From contig JAJBVJ010000053.1 in assembly GCA_020859875.1 (NCBI GenBank), positions 1 through 6,504 on the forward strand: 6,504 nt of DNA, written 5' to 3'. Position 1 is the stretch's first letter; each line of letters starts with the position of its first letter. Shown here in pieces: positions 1 through 4,573 of this stretch. The DNA is from Rikenellaceae bacterium (GTDB taxonomy: Bacteria > Bacteroidota > Bacteroidia > Bacteroidales > Rikenellaceae). The notes below the pieces were generated by a model. The model made no database searches. It was not told the origin of the DNA and saw nothing but the letters and a program-made list of their open reading frames with translations. The translations under genes were made by a program, and so were the position numbers.

Positions 1-12
1 AAGGAGGAAGAA

Positions 13-25
13 ACCCCGAAGGGGT
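13..25 (-). terminator. Possible rho-independent terminator of the minus-strand RNA
   Basis: On the minus strand ACCCC, TTC, GGGGT forms a 5-bp stem that can also be drawn with a TTCG tetraloop. It is followed by a T-rich tail down to position 1 (TTCTTCCTCCTT). The stem is short and the tail is interrupted by C, so this is only moderately convincing. It lies on the side where transcripts of the structured region, or lspA readthrough, would end. Confidence 0.35.
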
Positions 26-75
26 AACATAGGAGGAAAAGGAACTTAAAAGTGGAGCAACCGACCAAGGAGAGC

Positions 76-104
76 GCAAAGTAGGGCGGAGCCCTGAACT
101 TTGC
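76..104 (-). repeat. Strong local hairpin in the candidate RNA
   Basis: Positions 76-82 are the exact reverse complement of 98-104, and inside them 83-87 is the exact reverse complement of 91-95. This gives 12 bp, a 2-nt bulge (96-97) and a 3-nt loop (88-90). It sits as a side arm between the pairings 66-70/272-276 and 110-114/268-272 of the larger structure. Confidence 0.7.
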
Positions 105-139
105 CGAACGACGAGGAGGCAACCGAAGGTAAAAAGACA

Positions 140-245
140 CCGCCGCGCCGTCGCAGGCGTTGCTTCCGGGAGCTTCCCTCATTACATGGTAATTCGGGTG
201 ATCTCCCTTTCGCAACTTGATTCCTGCTCCGGCTAAAAACGGCGG
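140..245 (-). repeat. Long nested imperfect hairpin (rod) within the candidate RNA
   Basis: Seven stems nest in perfect register: 140-145/240-245, 147-150/230-233, 153-157/223-227, 159-163/212-216, 168-172/203-207, 176-178/196-198 and 181-185/189-193, with the 3-nt loop 186-188. All 33 pairs are Watson-Crick. On the minus strand the interruptions are TTTTTA/G, GA/GA, AATCAA/G, GAAA/GGAA, ATCA/AAG and GA/GA. The rod is followed on the minus strand by a run of five T (131-135), so it might also stop transcription from lspA. This is an observation of sequence symmetry; the RNA fold is inferred. Confidence 0.75.
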
Positions 246-323
246 GTTTGATGACCTTCGGTGATCATCGTCCTTGCGGGGTCGAGCCTGCGGCCTATCG
301 TTCGTTCGTCGGTTGTATCAAGG

Positions 324-331
324 AAAAAATA
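324..331 (-). promoter_or_regulatory. Weak Bacteroidota -7-like element upstream of the structured RNA
   Basis: The minus strand reads TATTTTTT, matching the TAnnTTTG -7 consensus except at the last base. A start 5-8 nt downstream would fall near 316-319, right where the closing helix begins (315). No TTTG is seen at the usual -33 distance, so the RNA could instead be processed from the lspA transcript. Confidence 0.25.
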
Positions 332-427
332 GGGAAGAAACAACCTTGCATTCGGATAGGCGAGCAGGAAGAGAAAATACCTGCACATGGTAGAACGATC
401 CGCTCACGGTTTCCGGGCCGGGCCGCT

Positions 428-1033
428 TTACTTAAAATACTTCCGCTGGAAAAGGATCAGATAAAATACGCCGATGGTGATATAGCTGTCGGCAATGTTG
501 AAGATGGGGCTGAAGAAGGTAAAATGGTCGCCCCCTACCCACGGGAACCACGACGGGTAGGTTCCACTGAAGATCGGGAAATAAAGCATATCCACGACCT
601 TGCCGTGAAGGAAGCCCGCGTAGCCTCCCCCTTCGGGGAACAGGGCCGCCGTTGCGGTGTAGGTCGATTCCGAAAAGATCAGTCCGTAGAAAGCGCTGTC
701 GACTATATTGCCCAGGGCTCCGACCAATATAAGTGCAAAACCCACCAAGACGCCCGCAGGGGCCTTTTTATTGAGCAGCCGGCGGATATACCAGCAGATG
801 AATACCACGGCCGCGATACGGAACAGGCTGAGGATCAGTTTTCCGTACTGGCCGCCGATCTGGGCGCCGAATGCCGCTCCCGGATTTTCGATGAACCTGA
901 TGAAAAACCAGTTCGGGAACACGGTAATACTCTCGTCGAGATTCATATTCATCTTCACGAGGAATTTGACCACCTGGTCGAGCAGCAGCAGAGCGACGAT
1001 AAGGATCGTTATTTTTTTCGGGGACATTTTCAT
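428..1033 (-). CDS. lspA: Lipoprotein signal peptidase (signal peptidase II)
   Basis: This inner-membrane aspartyl protease cleaves the signal peptide of prolipoproteins after the lipobox cysteine has been acylated. At 201 aa it is longer than the roughly 160-170 aa E. coli type. An N-terminal membrane helix (about 8-26) carries the conserved DQVVK at 19-23. ENPGAAFG (49-56) is the family N-x-GAAF box. Further helices lie at about 66-85, 92-112 and 180-196. The catalytic pair is D112 in ALGNIVD and D182 in FNIAD. Between them lies an insertion rich in Gly, Tyr and Phe, including GKVVDMLYFP (144-153), as I recall from Bacteroidota homologues. The ATG at 1033 is followed by a second ATG two codons later; either could be used. 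A matching promoter element lies 20 nt upstream. The gene stands alone on this strand in the window, divergent from cvpA. Identification is very secure. Confidence 0.97.
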   Translation of the reverse strand: MKMSPKKITILIVALLLLDQVVKFLVKMNMNLDESITVFPNWFFIRFIENPGAAFGAQIGGQYGKLILSLFRIAAVVFICWYIRRLLNKKAPAGVLVGFALILVGALGNIVDSAFYGLIFSESTYTATAALFPEGGGYAGFLHGKVVDMLYFPIFSGTYPSWFPWVGGDHFTFFSPIFNIADSYITIGVFYLILFQRKYFK

Positions 1034-1053
1034 TCAAAAGCCTTTTTACATTG

Positions 1054-1061
1054 CAAATATA
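1054..1061 (-). promoter_or_regulatory. Bacteroidota-type -7 promoter element for lspA
   Basis: The minus strand reads TATATTTG, an exact match to the TAnnTTTG consensus recognised by the Bacteroidota primary sigma factor. It ends 20 nt before the lspA ATG, giving a predicted leader of roughly 12-15 nt. No good TTTG is present at the expected -33 distance. Confidence 0.6.
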
Positions 1062-1136
1062 AACTTGTTTGCGTAAAGATTGCCCGGGCGCAGCCTGTGT
1101 TCGTTAAAATATGGTGAAAAGAGTCTCAAACGGCAG

Positions 1137-1168
1137 TTCGCCCCGTAAGGGAAAATTTAGTAATTTCG
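1137..1168 (+). promoter_or_regulatory. Possible divergent promoter for the cvpA-rsgA-trmH operon
   Basis: TTCG (1137-1140), 20 bases, then TAATTTCG (1161-1168) resembles TTTG-N19-TAnnTTTG with one T-to-C change in each half. Transcription would start within a few bases of the cvpA ATG at 1175, giving an almost leaderless message. The match is imperfect, and no better plus-strand candidate is visible between 1034 and 1174. Confidence 0.25.
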
Positions 1169-1174
1169 CAAGGA

Positions 1175-1762
1175 ATGATCCTAATAGACATTATAATTGC
1201 GGTGCTCCTTCTTGCGGCCCTCTGGCGGGGTTACCGAAAGGGGTTTTTTGTTCAGTTGGCGGGCCTTACAGGGCTGTTTCTGGGGGCGTGGCTTGCCGTT
1301 GCCTGGGGACGTCCGCTCGGAACTTTTTTAGGCATAAACGAAAAATATGCCGCGGCTGCCGGATTTTTGATCGTCTTGCTGCTGGCGATCCTGGCTATGG
1401 CCGGCGTGGGAAGGCTATTTCGGGGGATTTTCAATTTCGCGGGACTCAGTACGCTCGATAAACTGGCCGGGATGGTACTTTCCATAGCCAAGACCGGACT
1501 TGTAATAGGGCTTGTACTTTGGGGATTCGATTCGCTGAACCGTCCGCGGGGATGGGCGGAGGAGCGGAAGCTCCGGGAATCGATGCTTTACCGACCTCTG
1601 GTGGACGCTGCGGAATTCGTTTTTCCCTATATTAAGTCGGTGGACGGGATACTCTCTCCCATATACCGCGGTCTTCCCGAAGTTTTCGACCATGAGGATG
1701 CCGCCGAAACCGCGGACACTCCGCAGCCCGAAATCCCAAAGGATACGGATGACCGCTCCTAA
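1175..1762 (+). CDS. CvpA-family inner-membrane protein
   Basis: 195 aa. Family members are small inner-membrane proteins named after a gene needed for colicin V production in E. coli; their biochemical role is still poorly defined. The N-terminus MILIDIIIAVLLLAALWRGY followed by RKGF is the family signature: a first helix with an early Asp, then Gly-Tyr-Arg-Lys-Gly. Membrane segments lie at about 3-17, 25-44, 60-78 and 98-118. The fourth is preceded by LSTLDKLAG (91-99), matching the conserved Leu-Asn/Asp-Arg/Lys-Leu-x-Gly turn. Residues 125-195 are a charged, probably cytoplasmic tail ending in an acidic, Pro- and Thr-rich stretch. The start at 1175 puts the signature at the very N-terminus. 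It heads the operon and its last 14 nt overlap the chosen rsgA start. Family membership is confident; function is not. Confidence 0.88.
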   Translation: MILIDIIIAVLLLAALWRGYRKGFFVQLAGLTGLFLGAWLAVAWGRPLGTFLGINEKYAAAAGFLIVLLLAILAMAGVGRLFRGIFNFAGLSTLDKLAGMVLSIAKTGLVIGLVLWGFDSLNRPRGWAEERKLRESMLYRPLVDAAEFVFPYIKSVDGILSPIYRGLPEVFDHEDAAETADTPQPEIPKDTDDRS

Positions 1763-2702
1763 AGATACAACGCCAAAATCGTCGACCGCCCTGGTAATGA
1801 GGTCGGCAGGGAGCCTCTATACCCTGCGCGATGAGGTGACCGGAGAAAAGACCGAGGCGCGGCTGAGGGGCAAGATACGGCTAAAGGGGGTTCGTACCAC
1901 CAATCCCGTCGCCGTGGGAGACATCGTGGAATATGAAACCGGTCCTTCCGGAGAAAGTATGATAACCGAAATCCTACCCCGGCGCAATTACGTTATAAGG
2001 CGTTCTCCGAACCTCTCGCGCGAATCCCATATCATTGCTTCCAACCTCGACCAGGCTGTCATCGTTGCTACGCTGTTCGCCCCGCAGACAAGTATGGAGT
2101 TCATAGACCGTTTCCTGGTAACATGCGAGGCTTACAGTGTGCCGGCAACGATAATACTCAATAAATGCGACCTGGTGGAAGGGTGTCCGGAAGAGGCAGC
2201 CCGGTTCCGGGACATTTACAACCTTGCCGGTTACCGTGTGATCGAAGTTTCGGCCCTTACCGGCTCGGGGATGGATAAGCTCGGGCAGTATCTCGAAGGA
2301 AAGACGACTCTCTTTTCCGGTAATTCGGGTGTGGGGAAGTCCTCCCTGATCCAGAAGTTCGTACCCGGGGAGCAGGTCAGAACGGCAGAAATCTCGGGCT
2401 ACCACCATAAAGGGCGCCATACGACCACCTTCGCCCGGATGTATGAACTCTCCGGCGGCGGATATATAATCGATACCCCGGGGATTAAGGGATTCGGGCT
2501 CCTCGAGATCGAACCGGGAGAGCTCTACCGCTACTTCCCCGAAATGATGAATATAGCTCCGGGCTGTAAATTCTATAACTGCACCCATGTCCACGAACCG
2601 GGATGTGCGGTGGTTGAAGCGGTGGCGGAAGGCCGCATTGCCGATAGCCGGTATATCGGTTACCTAAAAATCCTCGAGGAAGATGAAAAATACAGGAAAT
2701 AG
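1749..2702 (+). CDS. rsgA: Small ribosomal subunit biogenesis GTPase RsgA
   Basis: 317 aa, the normal family length. RsgA binds the 30S subunit late in assembly, and its GTPase checks decoding-centre maturation and releases RbfA. Numbering from the ATG at 1749: an N-terminal OB-fold (about 15-80), then a circularly permuted GTPase domain with motifs in the diagnostic order G4 NKCD (138-141), G5 SAL (168-170), P-loop GNSGVGKSS (191-199), a switch I with GRHTTT (222-227) and G3 DTPG (242-245). A C-terminal zinc-binding domain has C273, C278, H280 and C286. The open frame extends back to an ATG at 1692, deep inside cvpA, and another ATG lies at 1797. I prefer 1749 because the OB-fold starts before 1797 and the overlap with cvpA is then only 14 nt. 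The overlap with trmH (20 nt) points to translational coupling. Identification is very secure; the start is less so. Confidence 0.96.
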   Translation: MTAPKDTTPKSSTALVMRSAGSLYTLRDEVTGEKTEARLRGKIRLKGVRTTNPVAVGDIVEYETGPSGESMITEILPRRNYVIRRSPNLSRESHIIASNLDQAVIVATLFAPQTSMEFIDRFLVTCEAYSVPATIILNKCDLVEGCPEEAARFRDIYNLAGYRVIEVSALTGSGMDKLGQYLEGKTTLFSGNSGVGKSSLIQKFVPGEQVRTAEISGYHHKGRHTTTFARMYELSGGGYIIDTPGIKGFGLLEIEPGELYRYFPEMMNIAPGCKFYNCTHVHEPGCAVVEAVAEGRIADSRYIGYLKILEEDEKYRK

Positions 2703-3381
2703 GTCTGCCGTGACCAATGACGGTGCGGATTACTTCGAGAAAAGAATCGAATACCTTTCCGGTTTCATGACCGCAGAGAGGGCACAGCGCCTCGGGCAGG
2801 TACTCGAAGAGCGCACCCGTTACATGACCGTCTGCCTGGAGAATATTTACCATCCCCAGAATGCATCGGCACTTATCCGCCACTGCGATGCTTTCGGAGT
2901 GCAGGATATATATACGATAGAAGAGATCTGCCGTTTCCGCCCCAACAAGAATGTGGTAAAGGGTACCGACCAGTGGGTGACCCTGCACCGCAGTTTCAAA
3001 ACGGCGGACTGCCTGGCCGACCTTCGCGAAAGGGGGTACCGCATTATTGCCACCACGCCCCATACGGGCGACTGTACGCCCGAGGAGTTCGACCTCGAGG
3101 CAGGGCCCTTCGCCCTGGTTTTCGGCACCGAGCACCAAGGGGTCGGCAGAGAGGTCGAAAGACAGGCCGACGGCTTTATACGCATCCCCATGTGGGGATT
3201 CGTCGACAGCCTGAATGTTTCGGCCTCAGCCGCGATAATTTTATATATTTTGACCCGAAGACTGCGCGGCAGTAAAATCGGCTGGGGTCTCGGGCGGGAC
3301 GAAAAAAACCAGATCCTGTTCCACTGGATGAGGCGGTCGCTGCGCAACGCGGAAATGATACTTGGAAAATATAAAGAATAA
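2683..3381 (+). CDS. trmH: tRNA (guanosine-18-2'-O)-methyltransferase TrmH (SpoU family)
   Basis: 232 aa, close to E. coli TrmH (229 aa). TrmH transfers a methyl group from S-adenosylmethionine to the ribose of G18 in the tRNA D-loop. The three knot motifs of the SPOUT fold are present. Motif 1 is at 52-73 (LENIYHPQNASALIRHCDAF), with N60 and the catalytic Arg as R66. Motif 2 is ALVFGTEHQGV (144-154), with E150. Motif 3 is IPMWGFVDSLNVSASAAI (168-185), with N178. A tail after 190 is rich in Arg and probably contacts tRNA. Motif spacing and the PHN/PQN and SLNVS details resemble TrmH rather than RlmB or TrmL, so Gm18 is the best guess, but rRNA specificity cannot be excluded. The ATG at 2683 overlaps rsgA by 20 nt; a GTG at 2710 is an alternative start. 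The next gene begins 1 nt after its stop. Confidence 0.87.
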   Translation: MKNTGNRSAVTNDGADYFEKRIEYLSGFMTAERAQRLGQVLEERTRYMTVCLENIYHPQNASALIRHCDAFGVQDIYTIEEICRFRPNKNVVKGTDQWVTLHRSFKTADCLADLRERGYRIIATTPHTGDCTPEEFDLEAGPFALVFGTEHQGVGREVERQADGFIRIPMWGFVDSLNVSASAAIILYILTRRLRGSKIGWGLGRDEKNQILFHWMRRSLRNAEMILGKYKE

Positions 3382-3382
3382 G

Positions 3383-4573
3383 ATGGACATCTTACGCAAA
3401 CAATTTCTCGCACACCTGGGGCAGACCTCACCCTCGCCGCTAATGATCGAGGTGGCAAAAGCCGAAGGGGTTTATTTTTATACTCCCGAAGGCAGGCGAT
3501 ACTTCGACCTTATCTCGGGCATAACGGTAAATAATGTGGGGCACCACAACCCGGCGGTGATCGAGGCGGTCAAGCGTCAGGCGGAGGACTATATGCACAT
3601 GATGGTCTATGGGGAGCTCGTACAGCGCCCCCAGGTCGAATATGCCGCCCTGATAGCCTCCCTGATGCCGGAGGGGCTCGACTCGGTCTACTTCCTCAAC
3701 TCGGGCAGCGAGGCGGTAGAGGGAGCGCTCAAACTTGCCAAACGGTGTACGGGCAGGTCGGAAATGGTTTGCTTTGGCAACGCTTACCACGGTTCCACCC
3801 AGGGTTCGCTGAGTGTCATGGGCGGGGAAGAGTATAAAAATGCGTTCCGCCCCCTGTTGCCGGATGTCCGCCGGATAGATTTTAATAAATTCGAAGAGCT
3901 CGACCGGATTACCGAAAGGACGGCCTGTGTAATTGTCGATCCCGTGCAAAGCGAAGCCGGGGTGCGAATCGCCCGGAAGGGTTATTTCAAGGCCCTGCGG
4001 GAGAGATGTGACCGGACGGGCGCGATGCTGATATTCGACGAGATACAGAGCGCCCTGGGGCGCTGCGGAGCCATGTTCTCTTTCGAAAAAGCAGGGGTCG
4101 TTCCCGATATTGTCTGCCTTGCGAAGGCTTTGGGGGGCGGTATGCCCCTGGGTGCATTCGTGGCCTCGAAGGAAAATATGGGTAAATTGTCGGTCGATCC
4201 CGTATTGGGCCACATCACAACGTTCGGGGGCCACCCGGTCTGTTGTGCGGCAGGATTCGCCGCCCTGCGATTTACCATTGAAAACGGCCTCTGCGAAAGG
4301 GCGGAGAAGGCCGGTGCACTATACGAATCGCTCCTGGCCGGCCACCCCGATATAAAAGAGATACGCCGCCACGGGCTGCTTTTGGCCGTAGAGCTCGGGT
4401 CGGCGGAAAGAATGTATACCCTTCTGGAGCGGTTCAAACAGGCAGGCATCCTGAGCGACTGGTTCCTCTTCTGCGATACGGCTTTCAGAATCTCTCCTCC
4501 GCTTACAATTACAGAAGACCAAATACGCGAAAGCGTATCGATTATAATATCCGCATTGGAGGGTCGATCTTAA
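3383..4573 (+). CDS. Class III PLP-dependent aminotransferase (acetylornithine/ornithine/GABA aminotransferase superfamily)
   Basis: 396 aa, normal length. It is a cytoplasmic fold-type I enzyme that moves an amino group between an amine or amino acid and a keto acid through pyridoxal phosphate. Visible landmarks: NSGSEAVEGALKLAKR (106-121) for phosphate binding, GNAYHGST (132-139), VDPVQSEAG (185-193), IFDEIQSALGRCG (217-229) with D219 for the pyridine nitrogen, LAKALGGGMPLG (246-257) with K248 as the Schiff-base lysine, TFGGHP (280-285) and FRISPPLTI (368-376). The glutamate of the gating pair (E191) and its arginine partner (R369) are both kept. The arginine of the usual HGRT motif is Ser138, and the usual EPVQGE reads DPVQSE, so the substrate cannot be assigned. 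I start at the ATG at 3383, 1 nt after trmH; a TTG at 3362 would add seven residues. Its TAA overlaps the carB stop. Confidence 0.9.
   Translation: MDILRKQFLAHLGQTSPSPLMIEVAKAEGVYFYTPEGRRYFDLISGITVNNVGHHNPAVIEAVKRQAEDYMHMMVYGELVQRPQVEYAALIASLMPEGLDSVYFLNSGSEAVEGALKLAKRCTGRSEMVCFGNAYHGSTQGSLSVMGGEEYKNAFRPLLPDVRRIDFNKFEELDRITERTACVIVDPVQSEAGVRIARKGYFKALRERCDRTGAMLIFDEIQSALGRCGAMFSFEKAGVVPDIVCLAKALGGGMPLGAFVASKENMGKLSVDPVLGHITTFGGHPVCCAAGFAALRFTIENGLCERAEKAGALYESLLAGHPDIKEIRRHGLLLAVELGSAERMYTLLERFKQAGILSDWFLFCDTAFRISPPLTITEDQIRESVSIIISALEGRS

Larger units (their letters stand above)
57..318 (-). ncRNA. Candidate structured non-coding RNA, family not recognised
   Basis: No protein gene fits here, but the stretch folds on itself extensively. 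A closing helix pairs 308-315 with 58-65 (8 perfect bp). Inside it, 272-276 pairs with 66-70, 268-272 with 110-114 (these two share base 272), and 254-262 with 122-130 (9 perfect bp). These surround a nested rod at 140-245 and a separate hairpin at 76-104. Strand choice rests on the rod's internal loops: read on the minus strand they are GA/GA (twice) and GAAA/GGAA, which are typical stable tandem G-A pairs in RNA; on the plus strand they would be TC/TC and TTCC/TTTC. A weak -7 element lies just upstream and a hairpin with a T-rich tail lies downstream on the same strand. I see no tmRNA tag or tRNA-like ends, no RNase P conserved core, no SRP GGAA apical motif and no tRNA. A 6S-like layout (closing stem, bubble of about 8x9 nt, long distal arm) is one possibility. 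Ends are approximate and function is unknown. Confidence 0.5.

Noticed and set aside
131..245. The rod as a plain rho-independent terminator for lspA
   Set aside because: It is followed by TTTTT on the minus strand, but four bases separate the stem from the T run, the hairpin is far longer and more interrupted than a terminator, and it starts about 180 nt past the stop codon. It could still contribute to termination.
1..330. Retron-like msr-msd region (inverted repeats flanking a long hairpin)
   Set aside because: The geometry is loosely similar, but no reverse transcriptase is in the window, the rod is interrupted by G-A loops typical of a functional RNA rather than a reverse-transcribed stem, and a terminator-like hairpin follows. 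What lies left of position 1 is unknown, so it is not fully excluded.
1..330. tmRNA, RNase P RNA, SRP RNA or tRNA
   Set aside because: There is no tag-peptide frame or tRNA-like ends, no GAGGAAAGTCC/ACAGAA core, no GGAA-capped SRP core and no T-loop consensus on either strand.
233..388. A 51-codon minus-strand open frame after lspA with a hydrophobic N-terminus
   Set aside because: Its second half runs into the structured RNA and ends inside the rod. There is no recognisable motif, and codon content gives no support. It is probably chance.
248..1117. A 289-codon open frame on the plus strand
   Set aside because: It lies antisense to lspA for its whole middle part, and lspA is unmistakable by its catalytic motifs. 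The translated sequence is highly charged with no recognisable motif and also runs through the structured RNA region.
1692..1748. A longer rsgA start inside cvpA
   Set aside because: It would add 19 Arg/Pro-rich residues not expected in RsgA and overlap cvpA by 71 nt. The ATG at 1749 gives normal length.
3362..3382. A TTG start for the aminotransferase overlapping trmH
   Set aside because: The ATG at 3383, just after the trmH stop, is the simpler start, and the extra seven residues add no family-conserved sequence.
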